Source: NIOZ-UU13 sp964417935 (GTDB lineage: Bacteria > Planctomycetota > Phycisphaerae > Sedimentisphaerales > Anaerobacaceae). From it: DNA of 64,000 bases. Where the stretch lies: assembly GCA_964417935.1 (NCBI GenBank), contig CAYQKF010000007.1, positions 1-64,000 of the forward strand, read 5' to 3'. Within the stretch, counting starts at the first letter, position 1. Each line of letters opens with the position of its first letter. This document shows, piece by piece, positions 16,456 to 25,724 of the stretch. The notes under the pieces are model-generated. The model made no database searches and had not been told where the DNA came from. It was given only the letters and a program-made list of their open reading frames with translations. The position numbers and the translations under genes were made by a program.

Positions 16456-18426
16456 ATGCCTGAGACAAACACAAATACACAGTTGAACGACAAGAATCAA
16501 AACCTGCCGGAATCTTCAGTTCCCCCCCCTACTACGTTGCTCCGTTTCCGCAGGCCTCTGATTATACTTGCTCACATAATTGCTTTCGCTGCCTCTTTAA
16601 TGCTTTCCTTCCTGGTGGTACATAAAATGCAGTTCGAACGACCTGGTTGGGTAGATATATACCCTACTTTGTTACTTTTTTTTCTCGTCGTCAAGCTGCC
16701 GGTATTTGGGCTTTTCAAGCAATACCGTGGCTGGTGGCGCTATGTAGGGATTTCCGATCTTTTCGGAATATTTAGGGCCTCGCTGATAAGTACTTTAATT
16801 ATCGTAGCTTTATGGTTTGCAATAGGCCACATCGATGCCGTTCGTGCAAATCTACCACCGGACATGAAAAGGCCTGCCGAAGGTGTATGTATGGCCGATA
16901 TGTTCGCCACAGTTTTGATACTTGGTGGATTGCGGATACTAATACGGCTACACTATGAGGAGTTTCGAACTGCCGAAGCAAGCCGACTGAAGCGATTTCT
17001 GATAGTCGGCGCAGGCAATGCAGGCGAAGCGCTGCTTCGAGAAATTCACCGTATGCCCGTAACCCAATATGAGGTCGTCGGCTTTATTGATGATGACCCC
17101 GCCAAAAAAGGCATTAATATTCATGGAATGCCGGTCCTTGGCACTGTTGAGCAACTGCCCGAAGTCTGTGAGAAACGCAACATCGAAGAAATTGCCATCG
17201 CAATGCCCTCGGCAAGCCATAGCGAACGAATGCGCGTTGTTCGGGTATGCGAAGGCATCAAAATTAAGTTCCAGACCGTACCATCAATAACCGACATTGC
17301 CTCTGGAAAGCTCCGTGTTTCACAAATTCGAGAGGTTGACATTAACGATTTGTTGGGTAGAGAAACTGTGCAGCTTGACCTGGACTTGATAGAAGCCTTT
17401 GCCAGGGACAAAACAATTCTGGTTACCGGTGCCGGTGGTTCTATCGGTTCGGAAATGTGCAGACAGCTATGTAATTTCAACCCGAAGCTGCTTTTGCTTA
17501 TTGAGCAGGCCGAAAATCCGCTGTTCTACATAGAGCGCGAACTGCGCACACAATTTCCCGCCGTCTTCATAAAAGCGATTATTTGCAACATTACCGACAG
17601 GACCCGCGTGGACGAAATTTTCGAAAATTACAAACCACAGGTTGTTATTCACGCCGCCGCCCATAAGCACGTACCTTTGATGGAGCTTAACGCCGGCGAA
17701 GCCATCAAAAACAATATAGTTGGCACAGAAATCGTCGCTGATGCCGCAGACAATTACGGCATTACAAACTTTGTAATGATAAGCACCGACAAAGCAGTTA
17801 ATCCAACCAGCATAATGGGCTCATCCAAACGAATTGCGGAAATGTATGTTCAGGATTTAAGCACAACCAGCAAAACACACTTTGTAACCGTGCGGTTTGG
17901 CAATGTGCTTGACTCTGAGGGGTCAGTGGTACCTATCTTCAAAAAGCAGATAGCCGAAGGTGGGCCAGTAACTATCACTGACCCAAAAATGAAACGGTAC
18001 TTTATGACCATACCAGAAGCAAGCCAGCTCATTCTGCAGGCAGCAGCAATGGGAAAAGGTGGAGAAATCTTCGTGCTCGATATGGGCGAACCAATAGAAA
18101 TCGTGGCATTGGCCAAGACACTTATTACACTCAGCGGTTTCAGACCCGGAGAAGAAATCGAAATGGTTTTCACGGGACCCAGAGCAGGCGAAAAACTCTT
18201 CGAGGAACTTTCGATAGAAGGTGAAGATATGCAGCGCACAAGGCATCCCAAAATCAGTATATGGAGAAATATTCCGATGGACAGAGACAGCCTTCGGACA
18301 GGCATAAACAAACTGGTAAATATCGCCAAAGCGCAAAACCACAACGAAATAGTTCAGAAAATCAAGGAGCTTGTACCGGAATATATCGGCCAGATCACCA
18401 CTTCCCAGAAACCCGCCAACAACTAA
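16456..18426 (+). CDS. Membrane NDP-sugar 4,6-dehydratase (CapD/PglF/WbpM type)
   Basis: Makes a UDP-4-keto-6-deoxy-HexNAc precursor for capsule, O-antigen or glycoprotein sugars. Four N-terminal membrane segments (about residues 30-165) are followed by a first Rossmann-like region (IVGAGNAGEALLREI near 178) and the catalytic short-chain dehydrogenase domain (VTGAGGSIGSE near 322). The active-site region STDKAVNPTSIMGSSK (about 443-458) has Met where most epimerases have Tyr, the usual state in PglF/WbpM enzymes. Length 656 is typical. It stands alone between two copies of the AAAGTGCCTAAAGT repeat, with no other polysaccharide genes nearby. Confidence 0.88.
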   Translation: MPETNTNTQLNDKNQNLPESSVPPPTTLLRFRRPLIILAHIIAFAASLMLSFLVVHKMQFERPGWVDIYPTLLLFFLVVKLPVFGLFKQYRGWWRYVGISDLFGIFRASLISTLIIVALWFAIGHIDAVRANLPPDMKRPAEGVCMADMFATVLILGGLRILIRLHYEEFRTAEASRLKRFLIVGAGNAGEALLREIHRMPVTQYEVVGFIDDDPAKKGINIHGMPVLGTVEQLPEVCEKRNIEEIAIAMPSASHSERMRVVRVCEGIKIKFQTVPSITDIASGKLRVSQIREVDINDLLGRETVQLDLDLIEAFARDKTILVTGAGGSIGSEMCRQLCNFNPKLLLLIEQAENPLFYIERELRTQFPAVFIKAIICNITDRTRVDEIFENYKPQVVIHAAAHKHVPLMELNAGEAIKNNIVGTEIVADAADNYGITNFVMISTDKAVNPTSIMGSSKRIAEMYVQDLSTTSKTHFVTVRFGNVLDSEGSVVPIFKKQIAEGGPVTITDPKMKRYFMTIPEASQLILQAAAMGKGGEIFVLDMGEPIEIVALAKTLITLSGFRPGEEIEMVFTGPRAGEKLFEELSIEGEDMQRTRHPKISIWRNIPMDRDSLRTGINKLVNIAKAQNHNEIVQKIKELVPEYIGQITTSQKPANN

Positions 18427-18457
18427 GAACGCCCCCCGCTGAAAAATTCCAAATTAG

Positions 18458-18550
18458 AAAGTGCCTAAAGTGTCTAAAGTTTAGAGTGCCTAAAGTTATG
18501 GATTATTTTTAGCTCACTTTAGACACTTTAGTTCACTTTAGGCACTTTAG
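18458..18550. repeat. AAAGTGCCTAAAGT repeat, copy 2
   Basis: Left arm GAAAGTGCCTAAAGTGTCTAAAG, then a central AT-rich turn (ATGGATTATTTTT), then the right arm AGCTCACTTTAGACACTTTAG and CACTTTAGGCACTTTAG. Arms are inverted copies with a few changes. It lies between the dehydratase gene and a convergent small lipoprotein gene, so it could also act as a two-way terminator. Confidence 0.75.
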
Positions 18551-18564
18551 TCTCTTGTGCTCTA

Positions 18565-18795
18565 CTATGGTATCCTCTTGTCGGTCAGCTTGCTGGGCTT
18601 ATCAAGAAGCATAAGTGCGTCCAAGTCTGCCATCATCTCCAGCCGGTTAATACGAAGAGTGCGCTTATGCCTTCTGCGTCCTTCAGCCACTGTCTCACCC
18701 GGCTGGTCGTAAGACATACACCCCAAAGGCACTAAAAACAAAGCACACAAAACAATAACCAGAATCACCTTACACACAGAAACGCTTTTCATCAT
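18565..18795 (-). CDS. Small lipoprotein of unknown function
   Basis: The protein has a lipoprotein signal: hydrophobic MKSVSVCKVILVIVLCALF, then a lipobox ending LVPLGC. The mature part is about 50 residues, charged and Arg-rich (GRRRHKRTLRINRLEMM). I chose the ATG at 18795 because AGAGGT lies five bases before it on the minus strand; a start at 18816 would bury that site. It is the only minus-strand gene in the first 57 kb. Function unknown; it may be an outer-membrane or cell-envelope lipoprotein. Confidence 0.6.
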   Translation of the reverse strand: MMKSVSVCKVILVIVLCALFLVPLGCMSYDQPGETVAEGRRRHKRTLRINRLEMMADLDALMLLDKPSKLTDKRIP

Positions 18796-19191
18796 TTTTA
18801 CCTCTTTGAAACCCACTTTTCGGCTACAGTTATCGGTCGGGCCTTATTTATTGGTCAGCCCCGTTAGAAATTTTTCCTTTTGTGTCATATCATTACCCCG
18901 TATAGAGTTTCTAACGGGGTCAGCCTGCGTCTTTATTATTTAGGCGCTAAAAACACACCCCTGACTAACTCTATTATAGCAGCCGCCAATGCTGTTGTCA
19001 ACCCCGTTGCCAATTATATTAGAAAAAGTCTTGTTCTTGCCCCCGAAACGCCTTTTCTTCTGAAATCGCACCTCTTATATGCCGATAACCTTCTTAATTA
19101 AACAGGGTATCTGGAAGAGAATCTCAGTAGTAAGCCGCAAGTGGCGCATGGTAGATTACAAGTGGAAATGTTAATTTGTGATGGGTGAGCG
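18796..19191. other. Gap with a 61-bp palindromic element
   Basis: Apart from the inverted repeat at 18859-18919 I see nothing definite. A short open frame at 18880-19101 starts inside that repeat and has no ribosome-binding site. Promoters for the lipoprotein (minus) and the histidine kinase (plus) must lie here, but none is clear. Confidence 0.4.
18859..18919. repeat. 12-bp inverted repeat, possible MITE
   Basis: CCCCGTTAGAAA (18859-18870) is mirrored perfectly by TTTCTAACGGGG (18908-18919), 37 bases apart. TCAG immediately precedes the left arm and immediately follows the right arm, and GGTCAGCC appears across both outer edges. This is compatible with a tiny transposon remnant and target-site duplication. 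Confidence 0.55.
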
Positions 19192-21483
19192 ATGTTAAAT
19201 ACAGTTCAGGTTCCAAAACAGTTCGAGTTGATATTTCAAAAAGCCCAAGAGTATACAAGTAAATATTTTAAAGAAAAGAAAGAAGATCCATCAAAGGGCA
19301 CTATTGAAATATTTGGTGAGCGCTATATCTTAGTGAGAGCAGCCTCTATGTCAATTGATTTCTTCGAGACTATAGAAAATTTATATAAAGATCGGGGAGA
19401 AGAAGAAGCACTTAATGTAGCAAGAAGTTTTCTTTTTGATATAGCCCATGCCATTGGTAAACAAGATGCAAAAAACTTTCATAAAAAAATGAACCTTAAA
19501 GACCCTATTGAAAAACTCTCAGCAGGGCCTGTCCATTTTTCACATTCCGGATGGGCGTTTGTCAACATATTTCCAGAGTCGAAACCCACACCAGACGAAA
19601 ACTTCTACCTTATATACGACCATCCGTATTCATTCGAGTCTGATGCATGGGAGAAAAAAGGTAAAAAACCCGATTTTCCGGTCTGTGTGATGAATGCAGG
19701 TTATTCCTCAGGGTGGTGCGAGGAAAGCTTCGGCGTCCCTCTTGTTGCATCAGAGATAACATGTAAGGCAAAGGGCGATGAGACCTGTCGATTCATCATG
19801 GCTCACCCTTCAAAGATAAAAGGTTACATAAGAGAGTATCTGAAGAAAGAGCCAAAGTTAGCAAAGAAGGTTACAAAATATGAGATACCGGGTTTCTTTA
19901 AAAGGAAGCAAATAGAGGACGAACGCAAAAAGGCTGAAGAGGCTGTGCGGGAAGAGAGGGATAGGGCCCAGAAGTACCTCGATGTGGCGGGAGTGATGTT
20001 TTGGGTTGTTGGCATAGACCAAAAGGTAAGATTAATAAACCAAGAGGGTTGTAAAATACTGGGTTATAACGAAGAGGATATTATCGGTAAAAACTGGATT
20101 GAGAACTTCATACCAGAACGAGTCCGTGACGAGGTGAACGTTGTTGTCGAAAGACTAAGTAAAGGAGAAACCGAGGCATTCGAGTATTTCGAAAATCCTG
20201 TTTTGACTAAAAGCGGCGAAGAAAGAATTATCGAATGGCATAATACCATGCTGCGCGACAAGGATGGTAGGATAACTGCCGCACTATGCTCTGGCCAAGA
20301 CATCACAGATAGAAAGCGAGCTGAGGAGGAGGTAAGAGGGGAGAGGGAAAAGGCAGAGGGATACCTGGATATAGCGGTGGTGATGCTGGCGACAATCGAT
20401 GCTGATGAAAACATAACCCTCATTAACAAAAAGGGTTGTGAAATCCTGGGCTACACTGCGGGGGAGCTCGTGGGCGAGAACTGGTTTGACCTCTTGGTTC
20501 CGCAGGAAATAAGGGAAGAAATAAGGGGTGTCTTTGGTAAACTGATGGCAGGAAATATTGAGCCGGTTGAATACTATGAGAATCAATTGCTGACAAAGAA
20601 TGGAGAGCAACGACTGATCGCCTTCCATAATACAGTGATCAGGGACTCAAGCGGTCAGATAGTTGGAGCGCTACTTTCCGGCGAAGACATCACCGAGCGC
20701 AAGAAGGCCGAACTCAGGCAGGATGAACTTATCAAAAAAGTTGACCACATTAACAAAGACTTGAAAGAATTTGCATCTATAATCTCGCACGATTTAAAAG
20801 CGCCGCTGCGCGGGATTAAGACCTTAGCCAACTGGATATTAGCCGACTGTGCGGACAAGCTCGGTGACCAGGCCAACGAGCAAATGAATTTGCTTCTGGA
20901 GCGCGTCGAGCGAATGTATAGCCTGATTGAAGGTGCCCTCCAATATTCGAGAGCCAGCCATGCAGAGGAAAAACAGATTCAGGTCAATCTCAATAACTTT
21001 GTTCCGGAAATTATCAACATGGTCGTTCCACCGGAAAACATTACAGTTACAATCGAAAACGAACTGCCTGTAATTGAGTGTGAAGAAGTTCACATTATGC
21101 AGGTATTCCAGAATCTGCTCAGCAACGCCATAAAGTATATGGACAAGCCGCAGGGCTGGATAAAAGTCGGCTGCGTCGAACAGGACGGATTCTGGGAATT
21201 CAGTGTCGCCGATAATGGGCCTGGTATCGAAGAAAAACACTTCGAAAAAATCTTCAAAATATTCCAGGCATTGCCGACCTCTCCCTACTTCGAAGGCACC
21301 GGCGTAGGACTTACGGTGGCAAAGAAAATTGTCGAGTTATATGACGGAAAAATCTGGGTCGAATCAAAAGTTGGCGAAGGAAGCACTTTCTTCTTTACTT
21401 TGCCAAAGCAAAAGGGACCCCGCCTTGCGGGAACCAAAATGGGGGCTAAAAATGAAAAACTCGAAGCCAATATTACTCGCTGA
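19192..21483 (+). CDS. Sensor histidine kinase with V4R and two PAS domains
   Basis: Cytosolic sensor kinase of 763 residues without membrane segments. A V4R (4-vinyl reductase-like) small-molecule domain lies at about 100-205, with SGWCEESFG and the conserved cysteines CKAKGDETC. Then come a coiled coil, PAS domains at about 255-375 and 385-500, the HisKA box with SHDLKAPLRG (His near 533) and an HATPase domain with NLLSNAIKY, DNGPGI and GTGVGL. Its kinase core closely resembles that of the gene at 22737. The last residues (GPRLAGT) are encoded by a palindromic element, and the next gene begins inside its 3' end. Confidence 0.88.
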   Translation: MLNTVQVPKQFELIFQKAQEYTSKYFKEKKEDPSKGTIEIFGERYILVRAASMSIDFFETIENLYKDRGEEEALNVARSFLFDIAHAIGKQDAKNFHKKMNLKDPIEKLSAGPVHFSHSGWAFVNIFPESKPTPDENFYLIYDHPYSFESDAWEKKGKKPDFPVCVMNAGYSSGWCEESFGVPLVASEITCKAKGDETCRFIMAHPSKIKGYIREYLKKEPKLAKKVTKYEIPGFFKRKQIEDERKKAEEAVREERDRAQKYLDVAGVMFWVVGIDQKVRLINQEGCKILGYNEEDIIGKNWIENFIPERVRDEVNVVVERLSKGETEAFEYFENPVLTKSGEERIIEWHNTMLRDKDGRITAALCSGQDITDRKRAEEEVRGEREKAEGYLDIAVVMLATIDADENITLINKKGCEILGYTAGELVGENWFDLLVPQEIREEIRGVFGKLMAGNIEPVEYYENQLLTKNGEQRLIAFHNTVIRDSSGQIVGALLSGEDITERKKAELRQDELIKKVDHINKDLKEFASIISHDLKAPLRGIKTLANWILADCADKLGDQANEQMNLLLERVERMYSLIEGALQYSRASHAEEKQIQVNLNNFVPEIINMVVPPENITVTIENELPVIECEEVHIMQVFQNLLSNAIKYMDKPQGWIKVGCVEQDGFWEFSVADNGPGIEEKHFEKIFKIFQALPTSPYFEGTGVGLTVAKKIVELYDGKIWVESKVGEGSTFFFTLPKQKGPRLAGTKMGAKNEKLEANITR
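21414..21435. repeat. In-frame palindromic element, copy 1
   Basis: A 22-nt palindrome with core GACCCCGCCTTGCGGGAACC lies in the last codons of the histidine kinase gene, 17 bases before the start of the response regulator gene. The same element, one base different and in the same reading phase (protein GPR-L/F-AGT), occurs at 29944-29965 in an unrelated gene. Confidence 0.75.
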
Positions 21484-21874
21484 AGATGACGGTGTGGACG
21501 TGATGATTGTCGAACGTGCGCTCAAAGACCTGAAGATTAAAAACCAACTGGTCAGCACAGCTAACGGCGAAGAAGCCCTGGAGTATCTAAAAAACGACGG
21601 CAATAAAAAGCCGTGTATCATCCTCCTGGATTTGAATATGCCCAAGATGAACGGCATCGAATTTCTAAAAATCGTAAAAGCAGACGAGTCCTTGAAAAAG
21701 ATACCCGTCGTAGTCCTGACTACATCCAGCCAACAGCAGGATGTAGTAGAAAGCTTTAAGCTTGGCGTCGCCGGTTACATAGTCAAATCCGTCGATTATA
21801 AAAAGTTTACCAAAGCAATCAGTACCATTAACCTGTATTGGACATTAAGTGAACTACCGTCAAATGGAGACTAA
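21452..21874 (+). CDS. Single-domain response regulator (Rcp1/CheY-like)
   Basis: Receiver domain only, 140 residues. Acidic pocket Glu11-Asp12-Asp13, phospho-acceptor Asp60 (LLDLNMP), TTSS near 90 and Lys near 112. The extended form resembles Rcp1-type regulators that pair with PAS/phytochrome-like kinases. ATG 21452 is chosen: GGGGG lies upstream, and a longer frame would run back through the kinase gene. It overlaps the kinase gene by 32 bases, so the two are coupled. No output domain, so it probably relays phosphate. Confidence 0.85.
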   Translation: MKNSKPILLAEDDGVDVMIVERALKDLKIKNQLVSTANGEEALEYLKNDGNKKPCIILLDLNMPKMNGIEFLKIVKADESLKKIPVVVLTTSSQQQDVVESFKLGVAGYIVKSVDYKKFTKAISTINLYWTLSELPSNGD

Positions 21875-21888
21875 AAATGGAGACTAAA
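21863..21888 (+). repeat. 13-bp tandem duplication at a gene junction
   Basis: AATGGAGACTAAA occurs twice back to back (21863-21875 and 21876-21888). The first copy holds the stop codon of the upstream response regulator and a GGAGA Shine-Dalgarno; the second holds the ATG of the next gene. Confidence 0.8.
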
Positions 21889-22737
21889 ACTATGGAAAAC
21901 ACAAGATACAAAATTCTGTTCATCGAAGACAACCAGCTCGATCAGATGGCCTTTAAGCGATTTGTGGACGAGAATGACATCCCTTACGATTGCACAATAG
22001 CCGGCTCTGTTTCGGAGGCCCGGCAAGCATTGGATTCCGAGCGGTTTGATATCGTAATTACGGACCACTCACTCGGGGACGGCACAGCTTTTGAAATCCT
22101 GAAGTCGGCGGGGAATACCCCCGTTATAGTTGTTACCGGAGCCGGTGACGAGGAAACAGCCGTCAAAGCCTGGAAGGCCGGCGCTTACGATTATCTGATA
22201 AAAGACTTCGACCAAAACTATCTCAAAGCCATTCCAATAACCGTCGAAAATGCCGTCAGCCACAAGATAGTCGAAAAGAAACTCCAATTGCTCTCGGGCG
22301 CTGTTATGAGCACGGACGATAGCGTCTATATTACCGACATGCAGGGCAGGATTATCTTCGTTAATAAGGCATTCTGTAATACTTACGGGTATAAGGAGCA
22401 GGAGATTATCGGGAAAAACAGCACTGTCCTCTGGATAGGAAAACAGCAAACCGAAAATACCAGAAGCGTCTTCCAGACCCGAACTGTTGGAAGCTCCTGG
22501 GAAGTCGGCTTCTACCATAAACGAAACGACGACAGCGTATTTCCCATCTCTCTTTCCAGGTCAACTATTAAAGATTCAAACGGAAACGAGGTTGCGATTG
22601 TCGGAGTAGCTCGCGACATATCCGAGCGAATACTTATAGAGGATGAACTTAGAACCGAAAACCAGAATTTGAAGGAACTAATTAGAGAGCTGGAAGAAAA
22701 ACTTGGGATAGAGCATAGTATGGGTAAAATGGCATAA
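21877..22737 (+). CDS. Response regulator with PAS domain
   Basis: Receiver domain at residues 10-130 with Glu17, Asp18, phospho-acceptor Asp63 (ITDHSLGDG), VTG and a lysine in YLIKD, followed by a PAS domain at about 135-262 (YITDMQGRIIFVNKAF; ending GVARDISER) and a short C-terminal coiled coil. There is no kinase or DNA-binding output, so it is likely a phosphorelay or scaffold protein between the two kinases. It lies 2 bases after the first regulator and its stop overlaps the start of the next kinase gene by one base. Confidence 0.85.
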   Translation: METKTMENTRYKILFIEDNQLDQMAFKRFVDENDIPYDCTIAGSVSEARQALDSERFDIVITDHSLGDGTAFEILKSAGNTPVIVVTGAGDEETAVKAWKAGAYDYLIKDFDQNYLKAIPITVENAVSHKIVEKKLQLLSGAVMSTDDSVYITDMQGRIIFVNKAFCNTYGYKEQEIIGKNSTVLWIGKQQTENTRSVFQTRTVGSSWEVGFYHKRNDDSVFPISLSRSTIKDSNGNEVAIVGVARDISERILIEDELRTENQNLKELIRELEEKLGIEHSMGKMA

Positions 22738-25724
22738 TGGCAGAAAACAAGGACAAACCACAACACAGTGAATTGGTCGAGAGCCAGATAAGACATAGCT
22801 GCTCGAGTCCTTTGCCGGCCACCTCTCGGAATTGGCTGGAAGTGGGCGATATAATGACTGAAGATGTCGCTACCGTCTGTCCGGGAAGCTCTGTAGTCTC
22901 GGCGGCCAATATCATGTCGGATAAAAACATATCCTGCGTCATTGTTTCAGATAACGGAGATTTGTCAGGAATTATTACAGAGACGGACCTGCTGAAAAAG
23001 GCCGTAGCTGAGGGAAATGATTTCCGCAGAATGACAGTAGAGCGGATTATGTCCTCCCCTGTCCGCAGCCTACCTCGTAATCTTTCGGTCATGGACGCCG
23101 GCAGAATCATGGAAGCCGAAAACATCAGGCGACTTGTCGTTCTGGAGGAGGAACGGCTGGTTGGTATCATAACACAAACCGATATTGTCCGAGTCCTGAC
23201 ATCCTATGGCATGTGGAAAAATGTCTCAGAACTTATGACCTCTGATGTGGCTGTTATAGCCGATTCGGCAACTGTCAAAGAAGCTGCAGAGTTGATGGCA
23301 TCACGAGACATATCCTGTCTGGTCGCTATGGATAAGGACGACGTTGTGGGCATCTTTACGGAACGAGACCTTCTCAAAAGAGTCATCGCCCTGAAGCGAA
23401 ATCCGGCCCAGACCATTTTGAAAAACGTAATGTCTTCTCCGGTGATGGGCGTACCTTCCAACTACTCTATTCCAAGTGCCAGCAAAATGATGGAAAAGAT
23501 GAGAATTCGCCGGCTGCTCGTTATGGATGACAGCACTTTACTCGGAGTAGTAACTCAGACCGACATCCTCAAGGCCATCAAAGGCAGGCTCCAGGAAGAG
23601 GAAGAAAACTACTTCAGGCTTCTGAACGAGTCCCGCAACTGCATTTATATCGTCGATTTGAATAATAACACAACCTATGTTAATCCTGCCTTAATGGAAT
23701 TGCTGGAGACAACCGACCCGGACGAATTTATAAACAAGAAGTTTTTGCCGGAACGTTTCTGGGACAATCCTCATCAGCGAGACCGGATTTTGGACCAGTT
23801 GAAGAAAGCAAGTGTCGAAGTCGAAGAGCTAACGCTGAGAACCGCCAAGGGCAAGAAGCTGTTTGTTACGCTGTTCTCAACCCGCACCAAGAACATCAAA
23901 GGCCAAACCAACGGAAGTCAGGGTGTTCTTTACGACATCACGGCGAAAAAGGAGCTGGCAACCCTCAGAGAAATGGAGCACCAGCTCCGCAGAAGTGAGG
24001 ACCTCTTGAGAGGAACTCTTGAATCTACCGCTGATGGTATTCTGGTGGTTGATGAAAATGGCCAGGTGAGCCACACGAACAACCGATTTGCTAAGATTTG
24101 GGATGTTCCTGAAGAGCTGGTTCAGCAGCGAAATGACCAGAAACTACTCGAACATCTTGACTGCCGATTAAAGGACCCATCGGCCTTTCTTGAAAAGTTG
24201 CAAACTTTCTGTCCTGCTAACCAGGACAGTTCCGACATCTTGTACTTAAAAGAAGGTAAGGTTCTGGAAGTATATTCCCAGCCATTGATTCGAGAAGGAA
24301 GATTTGCAGGAGGGGTTTGGAGCTTTCGCGACATCACCGAGCGCAAGCAGGCCGAGGAGGCACTGCGGAAAGCTCACGATGAGCTGGAAGTACGCGTTGA
24401 GGAACGGACGGCCGAACTAGCGCAAGCCAACAAAGTCTTAGAGTCCGAAATAGCAGAACGCAAGAAGGAAGAGGAAACGCTGGACAAAGTTAATAAATGC
24501 TTTTTAAGTTTTGGTCCAAATCCAGATAAGAATATTAATAAAATCGTTGAAACTGCAGGACTTATTTTCAAAGGTACATGCGCTCTTTATAACAAGGAAG
24601 AAGGTCCTCTTTTGTGCACAATAGGAGGTTGGAATATTCCGGAGGACTTCAAACAAGAGGACAATAAAGAAGGCCATATTTGTTATGATGTTATAAGCAA
24701 CAATAAAGATGAGCCATTTGTAATCGACGGTCTTGATGAAACGCCTTATGCCAAAACTGATGCCAACATCACCAAATATAAACTCAAGACATATGTCGGC
24801 TGTACTGTTAAAGCCCACGGTAAAACCATCGGCTCTTTGTGCGTTGTCTTTCAAAAAAATAGAACGTTCAATGCAAACGAGTTGAAAATTTTCTATATAC
24901 TTGCCGAGGCCCTCGGCGTTGAGGAAGAGCGCAAGAAGGCAGAAGTGGTTCTGGAAAAACTCAACACGTACCTTGAATCAACTGTCCGCGAGCTGAGGCG
25001 TACAAACAAAGAGCTGCAGGAGTTCGCCTATATAACAGCCCACGACTTAAAGACACCGTTGCGGGGAATTGGAACCTTAGCCGATTGGCTATCAACGGAC
25101 TACGCCGATAAGTTTGATGAACAAGGCCAAAAACAGGTTAAGCTGCTCGTGGAAAAAGCAAAGCGAGCGGATAAACTGGTCGATAGCATCCTCCAATATT
25201 CCAGCGCCGGACACTTCAGAGAAGAACAGGAACAAGTGGACTTGAACACAATGTTACCCGAAATAATTCACGAGATTGACCCGCCGGAAAATATCGAAAT
25301 AACCGTTGAGAACAAACTGCCCGTCCTGACATGTGGAAAAACGCCCATCAGACAGGTCTTTCACAACCTGCTGAGCAATGCCATAAAACATATGGACAAA
25401 GAGAAAGGCCAAATCAAAGTCGGCTGTCTCGAAGAGAATGGCTTTTGGAAATTCAGTATCGCCGATAACGGTCCTGGAATTGATGAGAAGTACTTTAAAA
25501 AGATTTTTAAGATATTCCAGACGCTCTCGTCGCAAGATGAAACTGAATCCACAGGTATAGGCCTTTCTATCGCGAAAAAAATCGTTAAAATAAACGGCGG
25601 CAGAATCTGGGTTGAGTCAAATCCCGGCGAAGGAAGCACATTCTTCTTCACCCTGCCAAAATCAGATGCCCCCCAGGAAGTTTCTATAGGGGCCACTTCG
25701 GAAAATATACAATACTCAAACTGA
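22737..25724 (+). CDS. Histidine kinase with four CBS, two PAS and a GAF domain
   Basis: Large soluble kinase of 995 residues. Four CBS motifs form two Bateman modules (about residues 36-285; each ends with a GIITxTDxL-like strand), which in other proteins bind adenosyl nucleotides. They are followed by PAS (290-405), a second PAS (420-540), a coiled coil, a GAF-like region (590-735), HisKA with TAHDLKTPLRG (His near 768) and HATPase with NLLSNAIKHM and DNGPGID. The kinase core is a paralogue of the one at 19192, with the same LPEII...PPENI phrase. A plausible reading is an energy-charge and ligand sensor feeding the same regulators. Confidence 0.87.
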   Translation: MAENKDKPQHSELVESQIRHSCSSPLPATSRNWLEVGDIMTEDVATVCPGSSVVSAANIMSDKNISCVIVSDNGDLSGIITETDLLKKAVAEGNDFRRMTVERIMSSPVRSLPRNLSVMDAGRIMEAENIRRLVVLEEERLVGIITQTDIVRVLTSYGMWKNVSELMTSDVAVIADSATVKEAAELMASRDISCLVAMDKDDVVGIFTERDLLKRVIALKRNPAQTILKNVMSSPVMGVPSNYSIPSASKMMEKMRIRRLLVMDDSTLLGVVTQTDILKAIKGRLQEEEENYFRLLNESRNCIYIVDLNNNTTYVNPALMELLETTDPDEFINKKFLPERFWDNPHQRDRILDQLKKASVEVEELTLRTAKGKKLFVTLFSTRTKNIKGQTNGSQGVLYDITAKKELATLREMEHQLRRSEDLLRGTLESTADGILVVDENGQVSHTNNRFAKIWDVPEELVQQRNDQKLLEHLDCRLKDPSAFLEKLQTFCPANQDSSDILYLKEGKVLEVYSQPLIREGRFAGGVWSFRDITERKQAEEALRKAHDELEVRVEERTAELAQANKVLESEIAERKKEEETLDKVNKCFLSFGPNPDKNINKIVETAGLIFKGTCALYNKEEGPLLCTIGGWNIPEDFKQEDNKEGHICYDVISNNKDEPFVIDGLDETPYAKTDANITKYKLKTYVGCTVKAHGKTIGSLCVVFQKNRTFNANELKIFYILAEALGVEEERKKAEVVLEKLNTYLESTVRELRRTNKELQEFAYITAHDLKTPLRGIGTLADWLSTDYADKFDEQGQKQVKLLVEKAKRADKLVDSILQYSSAGHFREEQEQVDLNTMLPEIIHEIDPPENIEITVENKLPVLTCGKTPIRQVFHNLLSNAIKHMDKEKGQIKVGCLEENGFWKFSIADNGPGIDEKYFKKIFKIFQTLSSQDETESTGIGLSIAKKIVKINGGRIWVESNPGEGSTFFFTLPKSDAPQEVSIGATSENIQYSN

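Noticed and set aside
18880..19101. 73-codon frame starting inside the 61-bp inverted repeat
   Set aside because: Starts in a repeat, no Shine-Dalgarno, weak protein character.
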